From: Acidobacteriota bacterium
GTDB taxonomy: Bacteria > Acidobacteriota > Blastocatellia > Pyrinomonadales > Pyrinomonadaceae
Assembly (NCBI GenBank): GCA_019639195.1
Contig: JAHBSI010000001.1
Span: 992,001-1,056,000 of the forward strand
Length of the DNA stretch: 64,000 bases
Direction of reading: 5' to 3'
The translations under genes and the position numbers were made by a program. Numbering within the stretch: the first letter of the stretch is position 1; each line of letters begins with the position of its first letter. Positions 9,051 through 18,378 of this stretch are shown here, in pieces. The notes under the pieces were generated by a model. The model was not told where the DNA came from. It did not search any database and saw only the letters and a program-made list of their open reading frames with translations.

Positions 9051-9917
9051 TTACGCGGCCTTTTTCATCGCATCCTTCAAGGCCTCGGCCTTGAGGTCGT
9101 ATCCATAAAGTTCTTTGACAAGGCCAACCTTTTCGAGTGCTTTAAGCTGGAGCCAGTTTACGTCGAACTCGGCGGCAGTCAGCCCGTGACGAGCTGAACG
9201 CGGGATCGCGTGATGGTTGTTATGCCAGCCTTCTCCGAAAGTGATGGCGGCGATCAGAGCGTTGTTCCGGGATGTGTCGCGTGTATCGAACCTGCGGCTG
9301 CCCCAAAGGTGTGTTGCGGAATTAACAAGCCACGTCGAGTGCCAGCCGATAACAGTACGAAGAAAAATACCTGCCAGGACCATTGACCATCCACCGATCG
9401 CAAAAAGACCGATGCCGACGAGGATCGAGGTAAGGTAATAATATTTGTCGATAAAGACGAGAAAGGGATCGCGTAGCAGATCCGGCGAATAGCGCTCACG
9501 AACGCTTTGCGGCTGAACCTGGGCCGTTCCGCGGAAGATCCAGCCCATGTGCGACCAGAAAACACCGTTGACCGGGCTGTGAGGGTCGCGATCCGTCTCG
9601 GTGAACGCGTGATGCAGACGGTGCGTCGTCACCCAGGAGATCGGCCCCGACTGAAGGGCCAGGGTACCGCAAACAGCCATAAAATGTTCGAGCCAGCGTG
9701 GTGACTTGAAGCCGCGATGGGTATAAAGCCTGTGATATCCGAGCCCGATGCCCCAACTGCCGGCGACCCACCAGGTTACAAGTAATGCGGCAACATTCGC
9801 CCAGGACATCGTAAAGACGGCCCAGACCGCAAGAATATGAAACACCGCAACAAAGAACATTGTGTTCCAATGCCACTTATTGCGATCAACCGGTTCGAAA
9901 TCAATGATGTTTTCCAC
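9051..9917 (-). CDS. acyl-CoA/acyl-lipid delta-9-type fatty acid desaturase
   Basis: A 288-residue di-iron membrane desaturase starting at a GTG. The three histidine boxes are present: HRLYTH (62-67), HRLHH (99-103) and HNNHH near residue 230. Hydrophobic segments at about 20-56 and 155-185 give the usual four-helix topology. It would introduce a cis double bond into a fatty acyl chain with oxygen and reduced electron carriers, tuning membrane fluidity. It diverges from the ACP / ketoacyl synthase / acyltransferase operon, which supports a lipid role for the region. Confidence 0.93.
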   Translation of the reverse strand: MENIIDFEPVDRNKWHWNTMFFVAVFHILAVWAVFTMSWANVAALLVTWWVAGSWGIGLGYHRLYTHRGFKSPRWLEHFMAVCGTLALQSGPISWVTTHRLHHAFTETDRDPHSPVNGVFWSHMGWIFRGTAQVQPQSVRERYSPDLLRDPFLVFIDKYYYLTSILVGIGLFAIGGWSMVLAGIFLRTVIGWHSTWLVNSATHLWGSRRFDTRDTSRNNALIAAITFGEGWHNNHHAIPRSARHGLTAAEFDVNWLQLKALEKVGLVKELYGYDLKAEALKDAMKKAA

Positions 9918-10113
9918 GTTTATGAATTAGTCCTATTTCTTCTTTTATTTCGGCCTCTTTCAGCCCGTTCATTTTCGACCATTCAAGCGTAACACCTTAA
10001 AAGCCAACAGTTTGTAAGAGTTTTGTAACTCCTCGGTGCGGCTTCCGGTAACTACGGCGGAATTGAATGATTCTGGTATTTATTGGCGACAAAATGTATC
10101 CTTTTTGTTCAAC

Positions 10114-10147
10114 GCGAGTGAGCGGCCAAAGGCGGCCGTTCTCTCGC
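10114..10147. repeat. imperfect hairpin upstream of the ACP gene
   Basis: Arms of the form GCGAG-n-GA-n-CGGCC pair across a six-base loop about 40 bases before the ACP start. No T-tract worth calling a terminator follows. It could be an mRNA leader structure or an operator; the function is unknown. Confidence 0.45.
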
Positions 10148-10187
10148 TTGTTTAGAAAGCCAAACTCATTTTGAGAGGATCAATACC

Positions 10188-10520
10188 GTGTCAGAAGGAA
10201 CAGTCGCCGACCGTGTAATAAAAGTATTTGCCGACTTCAAGAAAGTGCCTCGTGAAGAGATCACGATGGACACTACCTTCGAAGAGCTTGGACTTGATTC
10301 GCTCGATGGATTGAATCTGATCTTCGAGCTCGAAGAGGAATTTGACCTGGTCGTTCCTGACAATAAAGTGCAGGAAATGAAGAGCGTCCGTCAGGCCGTC
10401 GAGGGCATCGAAACTTTGCTCGATATGAAGGCAAAGGGCATCGACCCGGTTGCAGCGGCCGCCGAAGAGTTTGCCGCTCAGCAGGCAAGGGCAAAGGAAG
10501 AGAAGGACGCGGACTCCTAA
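10188..10520 (+). CDS. acyl carrier protein with a charged C-terminal tail
   Basis: A 110-residue protein starting at GTG, eight bases after a GAGAGGA ribosome binding site. The phosphopantetheine attachment site is in GLDSLDG (S38). The following ELEEEFDL helix is the classic acidic recognition helix. Residues 80-110 form an Ala/Glu/Lys-rich tail that is absent from ordinary AcpP (about 78 residues). It lies seven bases before a ketoacyl synthase gene, so it probably carries the chain that this enzyme extends. It looks like a specialised ACP rather than the housekeeping one (inference). Confidence 0.93.
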   Translation: MSEGTVADRVIKVFADFKKVPREEITMDTTFEELGLDSLDGLNLIFELEEEFDLVVPDNKVQEMKSVRQAVEGIETLLDMKAKGIDPVAAAAEEFAAQQARAKEEKDADS

Positions 10521-10526
10521 GAATCG

Positions 10527-11741
10527 ATGCGTAGAGTTGTGATAACCGGAATGGGTGTAATAACGCCCATCGGAAATGATGTTGATTCCTTTTGGGACTC
10601 GCTTTCTGAAGGCCGGTCGGGGATCGGCCCGATCGAGAAGGTCGATGTTACGCACCTTCGTTTCAAGAAAGCCGCCGAGGTCCGGAATTTTGATCCGGCT
10701 GCGATCTTTGACGAGAAACTTCTATTTTGGCTCGACCCATTCTCTCAATACGGTGTCGCCGCCGCTCGACAAGCCCTTGCAGACAGCAATATCGAACTAA
10801 CCGACACCGTTAAGGACCGCACCGGAGTTATCACAGGCTCTTGCCTCGGCGGCAAAGTGACCGAAGACGAGCTCTACAAAAAGCTCTACGCTGACGGCAT
10901 TCGACGTCAGCCGCCTGTTGCGATCCCGAAGGCGATGAGTAACGCCGTCGCAAGCCAGGTTTCGATGGAATTCGGCCTAACGGGAGCGACCTTCACGACC
11001 TCTACGGCCTGCGCATCAGCAAATCACGCGATGGGACAGGCATTTTGGCTCATTCGCCAGGGCACACTCGACGCTGCTTTTACAGGCGGCAGCGAGGCGC
11101 CGCTTTGCACCGGGAGTTTGCATGCCTGGGAGACAATGCGCGTGGTTTCCGCAGACACATGCCGCCCGTTCTCAAAAGACCGCAGCGGAATGATCCTGGG
11201 CGAAGGCGCCGCAATGTTCGTTTTTGAAGAACTTGAGATGGCAAAGGCCCGCGGAGCGAAGATATACGCAGAGATCGTCGGATTCGGGATGTCTGCGGAT
11301 GCTCACCATCTGACCATGCCGGCCTCTGCCGGTGCATCAAAGGCAATGAGGCTCGCCCTCGAGGACGCAAACCTTGCACGGGAACAGATCGGTTATATAA
11401 ATGCTCACGGGACGGCAACTCAGGCGAATGATTCGAACGAGTGCAAGGCCATTCGCGACACCTTCGGGTCAAATGCCGATAAGCTTGCCATCAGCTCAAC
11501 GAAGTCGATGACCGGACACTCGCTTGGTGCGGCCGGTGCTATCGAAGCCGCGGCAACGATCCTCGCCATCAAGAACGAGATCCTGCCGCCGACCGCAAAC
11601 TTTAACGTACTGGATCCCGAATGCGATCTCGATGTGATCCCGAACCACTCGCGGCCGCAGACCGTCGAGGCTGCACTCTCAAATTCCTTCGCCTTTGGCG
11701 GCCTTAACGCGGTTCTCGCCTTTCGCAGGTTTGACGGCTGA
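10527..11741 (+). CDS. beta-ketoacyl-ACP synthase (FabF family)
   Basis: A 404-residue condensing enzyme. The thiolase-fold catalytic triad is complete: C162 in TACASA, H294 in NAHGTAT and H331 in MTGHSLGAAG. It extends an acyl chain by decarboxylative condensation with malonyl-ACP. It sits between an ACP gene and an LpxL-like acyltransferase gene in one operon. The absence of ketoreductase and dehydratase genes nearby means that either the housekeeping FabG/FabZ complete the cycle or this enzyme makes one special extension. Confidence 0.94.
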   Translation: MRRVVITGMGVITPIGNDVDSFWDSLSEGRSGIGPIEKVDVTHLRFKKAAEVRNFDPAAIFDEKLLFWLDPFSQYGVAAARQALADSNIELTDTVKDRTGVITGSCLGGKVTEDELYKKLYADGIRRQPPVAIPKAMSNAVASQVSMEFGLTGATFTTSTACASANHAMGQAFWLIRQGTLDAAFTGGSEAPLCTGSLHAWETMRVVSADTCRPFSKDRSGMILGEGAAMFVFEELEMAKARGAKIYAEIVGFGMSADAHHLTMPASAGASKAMRLALEDANLAREQIGYINAHGTATQANDSNECKAIRDTFGSNADKLAISSTKSMTGHSLGAAGAIEAAATILAIKNEILPPTANFNVLDPECDLDVIPNHSRPQTVEAALSNSFAFGGLNAVLAFRRFDG

Positions 11742-11762
11742 CAAGTTAAACTCTATTCCCGG

Positions 11763-12716
11763 ATGGCGAAGAAAACGACCTTTCAAATTTGGGCCGAGTA
11801 TCTGCCCGTGCGTGCGATCCTGGGCTTGCTGTCGATCCTGCCGCGTAGCCTTGCGGTCAAGGTCAGCATTTCGCTCGCAAATGCCTTCTATCTGCTAACA
11901 GGTGGCCGGAAAGACGTCGCCCTAAAGAATCTGACCATCGCTTTCCCTGAAATGGATAATGATGAACGGCTGGCTCTCTTAAAAGCGTCGTTCGCAAATC
12001 TCGGCCGAGTTCTCGGCGAATTCAGCCAGTTTAGAAAGATGACCCGCGACCAACTCGATTCACTCGTCGAATTCGAGTTCGAAGATCCTGCATTCGTAAC
12101 TTCCGCCGAACGAAAGCACATCGATGCCGAACGTGAAAAAGGCCGCGGTATGATCCTTGTCGGGCCGCATCTCGGCAACTGGGAGATCGGTGTTTTTGCC
12201 TATTCTGCTGCCCGAGAACCGCTCACTTATCTTGCACGGCCGCTTGATAATCCGAAGATCGAAGATCTTGTTGGACAGCTTCGGTCGCGTTTTGGCAACC
12301 GCTCGATCAACAAGACCAATTCAGTATCGGCCGCATTCGACATCCTTCGTTCCGGCGGCATCCTTGGAGCCCTGCCGGACGTCAATATGCACCCAAAGGA
12401 TGGCATTTTCGTCCCCTTCTTTGGTGTCGAGGCTTGTACAACACGCGGCCTGGCGATGCTTGCAATGCGTACGAATGCCCTGATAATGCCGATGTGCTGT
12501 GTTTGGGATAACACAAAAGGCAAATACGTCGTCCGCTACGGTTCGCTCATCGAACCGGCCGCTGCTCCCGTCGCCGACCGCAATGCCGAGATCTATCGCA
12601 TTACGGCCGAAATGACCGCGGCAATGGAATCTTTTGTTCGATCTGCTCCCGATCAATGGATCTGGACTCACAAACGCTGGAAAACCCGCCCGCCCGGCGA
12701 ATCACCAATTTATTGA
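11763..12716 (+). CDS. LpxL/HtrB-family lysophospholipid or lipid A acyltransferase
   Basis: A 317-residue inner-membrane acyltransferase. An N-terminal hydrophobic segment (about 14-45) is followed by the HX4E catalytic box HLGNWE (H136, E141), and later GILGALPDVN and FVPFFGV, the pattern of the LpxL/HtrB superfamily. Family members move an acyl group from ACP to a lipid A precursor or to a lysolipid. It lies 21 bases after the ketoacyl synthase gene, which fits a unit that makes an acyl-ACP and then uses it. The acceptor lipid is not known. Confidence 0.9.
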   Translation: MAKKTTFQIWAEYLPVRAILGLLSILPRSLAVKVSISLANAFYLLTGGRKDVALKNLTIAFPEMDNDERLALLKASFANLGRVLGEFSQFRKMTRDQLDSLVEFEFEDPAFVTSAERKHIDAEREKGRGMILVGPHLGNWEIGVFAYSAAREPLTYLARPLDNPKIEDLVGQLRSRFGNRSINKTNSVSAAFDILRSGGILGALPDVNMHPKDGIFVPFFGVEACTTRGLAMLAMRTNALIMPMCCVWDNTKGKYVVRYGSLIEPAAAPVADRNAEIYRITAEMTAAMESFVRSAPDQWIWTHKRWKTRPPGESPIY

Positions 12717-12816
12717 TACTCCCGAACCCTCAGCCGGCTTTGATGCCCCGCGAAGCCGAGTGATAGACTATTAGGTTTCAGTGATGCCACGGACTTGATC
12801 CGTTGCGAATACTAAT

Positions 12817-15800
12817 ATGTCTGACGCTTTTGTACCTGAAAATAACTTTGAGCTTGGCATTCCGGGCTTTTGCTTTGCCGATCTTTTTAATGCCTACAAG
12901 CTCAAGGAACTTGCCGATGTTTTTTACGCCGATGTGGTCGAAAAGGAGCCCGTGATCGGTGATGCTTTGCAAAAATACATCGTCTCCCGCGGCCAGGGCT
13001 ATGAGCGAAAGATCGAGTCAAAGGTCCTGACCGATGCCGCTCCTTTCCTTTCAGAATTTATCTCACGTCTTTTTAAGATCGGGCCGGAACGCGCAGATCT
13101 CTCACACGACATCACTGTGCAGAATCCGGTCTGGCGATATAAGTTCTTCGTACAGCGTCGGGCGGTAAAAAAATTCAAGCCTGAGCAACTTGCCGATCTG
13201 AATGAGGCGGAATTGTGGCTCGCCGTCACCGAATTGCGAAATACAGCCTTCGACGAGACACTCGTCCATGACGAGGAACTTTCGATCTCGGAGATCACCT
13301 GCCGTCTGCTCGATGCGGAAGAATTCTTAAAGAAAGAGCATGAAGAGACCCCGGCTTCGATCGCGGACACGGTCGCGCGCGCGAAAAAAGCGTACGAACG
13401 CAACAAAGATTCCGCGTTCGGCAAAGCCTACGCAAGCTTTGTCGTTGCCGAAGATGCGACAGGCGATCTTCTCGCGATCAAGGCAGCTCTTGCCGTCATC
13501 GAGGCTTGGACCGCCGCAGCCGTCGCGAACAAAAGTCGAAAATGGTATAGCTTCAAGGTTCCGCACGCTCTCAACTATCAGAATCTCGTGCACCTAATTC
13601 ATCCGATGCCGGATTTTGGGAACGTGATTCGCGGCTCGGAAGAAGAATTGCGCCGCCGCGATGGATTCAAGCTGACAGACGATCGCGGCACAATGCGCGA
13701 CGCACTTTTTGAGATCGACTATTGCCTGATCTGCCACGAACGCGGAAAAGACAGCTGCTCGACCGGGCTTCACGAAGCCGACGGCACACTAAAGCGCAAT
13801 CCGCTTGGCATCCAGACGGAAGGCTGTCCTCTGGACGAACGCATCTCCGAGATGCACCTGGTCAAAAAGCAGGGTGATTCGATCGGTGCTCTCGCCCTTG
13901 TCGCGATCGATAATCCGATGTGTGCCGGCACCGGCCACCGTATCTGCAACGACTGTATGAAGGGCTGCATCTTTCAGAAGCAGGACCCAGTGAACATTCC
14001 GCTTGCAGAGACCTCGGTGCTGACGGACGTGCTCAAATTGCCGTACGGCTTCGAGATCTACAACCTCTTAACGCGGTGGAACCCGCTCAATGCACGCAGG
14101 CCGTATCAACTGCCTTACTCGGGCAAAAATGTACTCGTCGTCGGACTCGGGCCCGCCGGCTATACGCTTGCTCATTATCTCTTGAACGAAGGATTCGGCG
14201 TCATCGGCATCGACGGCCTAAAGATCGAACCGCTGCCGGACAATTGGACGGGCTCGCTCGGCCGCGAATGCCCAAAACCGATACAGGATATCGACGAGAT
14301 CACGCAGCCGCTCGACGAGCGAATTCTCTCCGGTTTCGGCGGCGTATCGGAATACGGCATCACCGTCCGCTGGGATAAGAATTTTCTGACGATCGTCCAG
14401 CTAATGCTATCGCGATGCAAACGCTTTCGCGCCTACGGCGGCATCCGTTTCGGCGGAACGCTGACGATCGAAGATGCTTGGAATTACGGCTTCGATCATA
14501 TAGCGATCGCCACCGGTGCAGGCCGCCCGACGATCGTTCCGATGAAGAACAATCTTATTCGCGGCATCCGGCAAGCTTCGGATTTCTTGATGGCTCTGCA
14601 GCTGACGGGTGCATTCAAGAAAGACACACTCTCGAATCTTCAGGTAAGAATGCCTTGCGTCGTTATCGGTGGCGGGTTGACTGGCATCGATACTGCGACC
14701 GAGCTTTTTGCTTACTATCCGGTCCAGTGTGAAAAGATGCTCGACCGATACGAAGAGGTCGCTGCGGAATTTGGTGAAGAGGCAGCGATCGCCCAGTTCG
14801 ACGATGAGGAACGCGGGACATTGCGGGAATTCCTTGACCACGGACGTGAGATCCGTGCCGAACGCAAACGCGCTCGAGATGCAGGTGAGGAGCCGAACTT
14901 CGTGCCGCTGATCAGATCCTGGGGCGGCGTTTCACTCGTTTATCGAAAGAGACTTCAGGATTCACCAGCCTACCGCCTTAACCACGAAGAGGTTCAAAAA
15001 GCACTCGAAGAAGGCATTGACTTTGTCGAGTGTATGAATCCGACAGAAGCCGTTCCGGATGAATTCAACGCCGTAAAAGCGATCAAGTTCGAGCGGCTCG
15101 ATCACGATGCAGAGACAGGTAAGTTCAATCCAACAGGCGATATTCGCGAATTCCCTGCACGCACAGTTTGCGTGGCGGCTGGCACCTCACCGAACGTCAT
15201 TTACGAAAAGGAGAAGCCCGGCACGTTCCAAATGGATGAATGGCGTCAATTCTTTAAGCCGTTCAATGCCGTTTATGACGAGAAGGGCGAGGTCGAACTA
15301 GTTGCCGCTCCGAAAGGTGAGACCGGCTTTTTCACTTCGTATAATCACGACGGCAAGTTCATCACCTATTATGGCGACAATCACCCGAAATATGCCGGAA
15401 ACGTAGTTCGTGCGATGGCGTCGGCCAAGCACGGTTATGAGCACGTCGCGCGTCTATTTCAACACGAGCTTGAACGGCGGGGCGAAATGCCGCAAGCCGA
15501 ACGAGACGCCGTGTTCGACCGCCTAGAAGCGACGCTTGATGAGCAGCTTCGCGCGTTTGTCGTAAAGGTCGATCGCCTTACGCCAACGATCGTCGAGATC
15601 ATCGTAAAAGCCCCAGTCCAGGCCCGAAAGTTCGAGCCTGGACAGTTCTACCGGCTGCAGAATTTCGAGACGACCGCACCTGTTGTTGACGGCTCAAAAT
15701 TCATGATGGAAGGCTTAGCCCTGACCGGTGCGTGGGTCGATGTTGATAAAGGTCTGCTCTCAATGATCGTACTTGAAATGGGAACGTCATCCAGGCTTTG

Positions 15801-16536
15801 CTCGCTGCTGAAAGAAGGCGAAGAGGTGCTTGTAATGGGGCCGACCGGTACGCCGACCGAGATCCCTTCGGGCGAGAACGTTCTTCTTGCCGGCGGCGGC
15901 CTCGGCAACGCCGTGCTCTTCTCGATCGCAAAGGCAATACGAGACAACGGCAACAAGGTGATCTATTTTGCGGGCTACAAGAATGGTGCGGATCTCTTCA
16001 AACGCGAAGAGATCGAGGCATCGACCGATCAGATCATCTGGGCAACCGATTTTGGCGACGCGATCTTGCCCGCTCGGCCGCAGGATGCGCATTTCCGCGG
16101 CAATATCGTGCAAGCGATGATCGCCTATGCCGAGGGCAAAGTCGGTGAAAAATCTATCGAACTGACTGACGTCGACCGGATCATCGCGATCGGTTCCGAC
16201 CGTATGATGAACGGCGTCCGCGAAGCACGCCATACGACCCTCAAGCCTTATCTGAAGCCCGATCATGTTGCGATCGGCTCTATAAACTCGCCGATGCAGT
16301 GCATGATGAAAGAAGTGTGCGCACAGTGCCTGCAGCGTCATGTCAACCCGCACACGGGCGAAGAATTCTTTGTGTTCTCATGCTTTAACCAGGATCAGGC
16401 CCTTGATTTTGTTGACTTCAAGAACCTGAACGAACGCCTGAAAGCCAACAGTATTCAGGAAAAACTGACGAATCTGTGGCTCGATCGGGCCTTTAGCAAG
16501 GAAGAATTCAAAACAGCGTATCAGCGGACGAGTTAG
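12817..16536 (+). CDS. fused GltD/NfnB-like and PyrK/NfnA-like flavo-iron-sulfur oxidoreductase
   Basis: A 1239-residue cytoplasmic protein. Residues 1-295 are a helical domain I do not recognise. Residues 300-390 carry GltD-type [4Fe-4S] ligands: C303, C306, C314, C337, then C369, C377, C380, C384, ending with the family's DPV. Residues 437-800 hold two Rossmann loops, VVGLGPAG for FAD and VIGGGLTGID for NAD(P)H. Residues 910-1150 resemble a ferredoxin-reductase fold with GQFYRLQN and LLAGGGLGNA. C1162, C1168, C1171 and C1189 resemble the PyrK/NfnA [2Fe-2S] site. The domain order NfnB-NfnA in one chain suggests an NAD(P)H/ferredoxin electron-transfer enzyme, possibly bifurcating (inference). 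Confidence 0.85.
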   Translation: MSDAFVPENNFELGIPGFCFADLFNAYKLKELADVFYADVVEKEPVIGDALQKYIVSRGQGYERKIESKVLTDAAPFLSEFISRLFKIGPERADLSHDITVQNPVWRYKFFVQRRAVKKFKPEQLADLNEAELWLAVTELRNTAFDETLVHDEELSISEITCRLLDAEEFLKKEHEETPASIADTVARAKKAYERNKDSAFGKAYASFVVAEDATGDLLAIKAALAVIEAWTAAAVANKSRKWYSFKVPHALNYQNLVHLIHPMPDFGNVIRGSEEELRRRDGFKLTDDRGTMRDALFEIDYCLICHERGKDSCSTGLHEADGTLKRNPLGIQTEGCPLDERISEMHLVKKQGDSIGALALVAIDNPMCAGTGHRICNDCMKGCIFQKQDPVNIPLAETSVLTDVLKLPYGFEIYNLLTRWNPLNARRPYQLPYSGKNVLVVGLGPAGYTLAHYLLNEGFGVIGIDGLKIEPLPDNWTGSLGRECPKPIQDIDEITQPLDERILSGFGGVSEYGITVRWDKNFLTIVQLMLSRCKRFRAYGGIRFGGTLTIEDAWNYGFDHIAIATGAGRPTIVPMKNNLIRGIRQASDFLMALQLTGAFKKDTLSNLQVRMPCVVIGGGLTGIDTATELFAYYPVQCEKMLDRYEEVAAEFGEEAAIAQFDDEERGTLREFLDHGREIRAERKRARDAGEEPNFVPLIRSWGGVSLVYRKRLQDSPAYRLNHEEVQKALEEGIDFVECMNPTEAVPDEFNAVKAIKFERLDHDAETGKFNPTGDIREFPARTVCVAAGTSPNVIYEKEKPGTFQMDEWRQFFKPFNAVYDEKGEVELVAAPKGETGFFTSYNHDGKFITYYGDNHPKYAGNVVRAMASAKHGYEHVARLFQHELERRGEMPQAERDAVFDRLEATLDEQLRAFVVKVDRLTPTIVEIIVKAPVQARKFEPGQFYRLQNFETTAPVVDGSKFMMEGLALTGAWVDVDKGLLSMIVLEMGTSSRLCSLLKEGEEVLVMGPTGTPTEIPSGENVLLAGGGLGNAVLFSIAKAIRDNGNKVIYFAGYKNGADLFKREEIEASTDQIIWATDFGDAILPARPQDAHFRGNIVQAMIAYAEGKVGEKSIELTDVDRIIAIGSDRMMNGVREARHTTLKPYLKPDHVAIGSINSPMQCMMKEVCAQCLQRHVNPHTGEEFFVFSCFNQDQALDFVDFKNLNERLKANSIQEKLTNLWLDRAFSKEEFKTAYQRTS

Positions 16537-16549
16537 CAAATGGAACATT

Positions 16550-16574
16550 AAGACATCATGGTTCTTGATGTCTT
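16550..16574. promoter_or_regulatory. inverted repeat, candidate operator of the toxin-antitoxin operon
   Basis: A perfect 9-bp inverted repeat (AAGACATCA / TGATGTCTT, 7-bp spacer) lies about 37 bases before the antitoxin start. No T-tract follows, so it is not a convincing terminator. VapB-type antitoxins usually repress their own promoter by binding such palindromes, which makes an operator the better guess. Confidence 0.5.
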
Positions 16575-16610
16575 GATGTTTCGGGAAAAACCGGCTAGAC
16601 TTGATGTGTT

Positions 16611-16856
16611 ATGAGAACGACGCTGACAATAGACGATGATGTCGCATTCGGCTTGAAACGAATTCAGGAGAGTGAGACCGATAAGACGTTCAAGGAGATC
16701 GTAAATGACACCCTTCGGCGTGGTCTTGGAACAAAAACCCCAAGGTCAAAGAAGGCGGTCAAGCTTAAGACCTATCCGCTCGGACTGCGAAAAGATCTGA
16801 ATTTTGACAACATCGAGGACCTGCTCGACCGTGTAGAAGGGCCAAGGCGCAGATGA
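16611..16856 (+). CDS. VapB-like antitoxin (ribbon-helix-helix type)
   Basis: An 81-residue protein. The N-terminus RTTLTIDDDVAFGLKRI and the following KEIVNDTLRRGL have the ribbon-helix-helix pattern of VapB/CopG antitoxins, with the basic tail (about 42-60) and a C-terminal segment that would wrap the toxin. Its stop overlaps the start of the PIN-domain toxin (ATGA), the usual antitoxin-first arrangement. It should neutralise the toxin and repress the operon. Confidence 0.85.
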   Translation: MRTTLTIDDDVAFGLKRIQESETDKTFKEIVNDTLRRGLGTKTPRSKKAVKLKTYPLGLRKDLNFDNIEDLLDRVEGPRRR

Positions 16857-17284
16857 TATTCCCAGACGTAAACGTCCTTCTGTACGCCCACGATGAAACG
16901 AGTCATTTTCATAAGGCGGCATCTTCGTGGCTGCGCCGCGTGCTTGCCGAGGAAGAGGTTTTCTTTTCGTGGCAGACCATTACCGGCTTTATTAGGATCT
17001 CAACAAATCCGAGATTACTCGCACATCCTTTTACGATCGAACAAGCCGTCGAGGCTGTGCAGCTGTGGCTCGACCTCGAAAATACCCATATCGTAAACTT
17101 GCGAAAACAGGAGTGGCCGGTGTTCGCCCGAATTCTTTGCGACGGACAGGCAACCGGTAACTTAGTAATGGACGGCCACATTGCCGCAATGGCCGTGGCC
17201 TGCGGCGCGATCGTCGCAAGCACCGATCGGGACCTCACACGCTTTCCCGGCATTCGATTGATAAACCCACTCGAAGCGACCTAG
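16853..17284 (+). CDS. VapC-like PIN-domain ribonuclease toxin
   Basis: A 143-residue PIN protein. The acidic residues are in order: D5 in FPDVNVLLYA, E44 in the middle region, and the C-terminal STDRDLTRFPG block with its aspartates, with MDGHIAAMA between. PIN toxins cut tRNA or rRNA with Mg2+ when the antitoxin is lost. The TGRxx/LINP ending is typical of the subgroup often annotated as TA system VapC. Its stop codon overlaps by four bases with the convergent acetyltransferase gene. Confidence 0.88.
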   Translation: MIFPDVNVLLYAHDETSHFHKAASSWLRRVLAEEEVFFSWQTITGFIRISTNPRLLAHPFTIEQAVEAVQLWLDLENTHIVNLRKQEWPVFARILCDGQATGNLVMDGHIAAMAVACGAIVASTDRDLTRFPGIRLINPLEAT

Positions 17285-18378
17285 TGATTGCGGTTTTCAA
17301 GCCCATTTGGCGTTTCGAAGATCGTCGTGTCCGAATCGCCGCGAGTTACAAACCATTGCGTCGGATCCAGAATGACATTAGGTGCGATCTCTGATTTGAC
17401 CATTAGAAGAAGCGGGCTTTTTGTCTTAAAGAATCCGTTTCGAGCGAGGGCGTCTTCCGTCGGCTTGTTCAGAACATCAGTGACGACCCGGCCAACGCGT
17501 CGTTCGACCGCGAGTCTTAATGCTGCATCTATCAGCCCATCAGCAACATCATTCGAATCTTCGATAAATAATAGGTCCGAGATGGCCGCTTTTTCGATCA
17601 CGCCCTCCGCGTTTGGTGCTCGAAAGTAGAGAACGATGTACCCGAGAAGTTCTTCACCCGAAAAACAGCCGAGAACCTCAAATTCCTTGTTCGGCTGTTC
17701 GAAATACTGCCAATTCAAAAATTTTGCCTGACGGACCGCAATGCAGCCGCGAGTTTGCGAGGCTTTCGCCCAGAGCGCGTTTGTACGCTCATCAAACTGC
17801 TCGATCCTGCGTATCGCGACGCTCGGCGAAGCTGTCTTCCCGAAACGTCCTCGGCGAAAGGAGTAAAGGGCATCAACCGTCTTTCGTACGACCGCTTTTA
17901 CTCCCGAACCCGAAACAAAGGCGTTGCCGGGAAAAAGGAGCCGCGTATATCGCGGAACGGATTTGACGATCTTCCACCCGCGAGCTTCGAGCAGTTCGGG
18001 CGAATGCTGTTCGTGCGTATTGATGCCAAGCCGGATCGGACGAAACTCTTCTGCAAGGCCAACAAGTGCCTTTGCAATGCCGCGGCGGCGATAATTTTTA
18101 TCAATTATTAGATCAAGGATCCAGATCGTCGGGTGAACTGCATCGCCGACCTTGACCTCGGTCTCGATGGCCGCGAGATGGCCGACTATGCTTTCGCCGT
18201 CGAGCGCGATCCAGATCGGAAGATCCTTGTGGTTCGTGTATGGGTTCTTGAGATAATGCCAATCCCAGAATTCGGGATCGCTGCGGCGAGGATCGTTCGA
18301 ATAAACGCGAGCCAAAAAGCCGAGCAAAGCCTCGCGGTCACCGATCGTGAACTGCCTTGCCTGCAGACCGTCGGTCAT
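17281..18378 (-). CDS. GNAT-family N-acetyltransferase
   Basis: A 365-residue protein. Residues 5-115 form a GNAT domain with the acetyl-CoA loop RRRGIAKAL preceded by LDLIIDKNY. The remaining 250 residues show a second, weaker GNAT-like half (GYIVLYF, DLLFIED), an arrangement seen in long acetyltransferases of unknown substrate. The ATG at 18378 shares one base with the stop of the asparaginase gene, so the two are translationally coupled. Confidence 0.82.
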   Translation of the reverse strand: MTDGLQARQFTIGDREALLGFLARVYSNDPRRSDPEFWDWHYLKNPYTNHKDLPIWIALDGESIVGHLAAIETEVKVGDAVHPTIWILDLIIDKNYRRRGIAKALVGLAEEFRPIRLGINTHEQHSPELLEARGWKIVKSVPRYTRLLFPGNAFVSGSGVKAVVRKTVDALYSFRRGRFGKTASPSVAIRRIEQFDERTNALWAKASQTRGCIAVRQAKFLNWQYFEQPNKEFEVLGCFSGEELLGYIVLYFRAPNAEGVIEKAAISDLLFIEDSNDVADGLIDAALRLAVERRVGRVVTDVLNKPTEDALARNGFFKTKSPLLLMVKSEIAPNVILDPTQWFVTRGDSDTTIFETPNGLENRNH

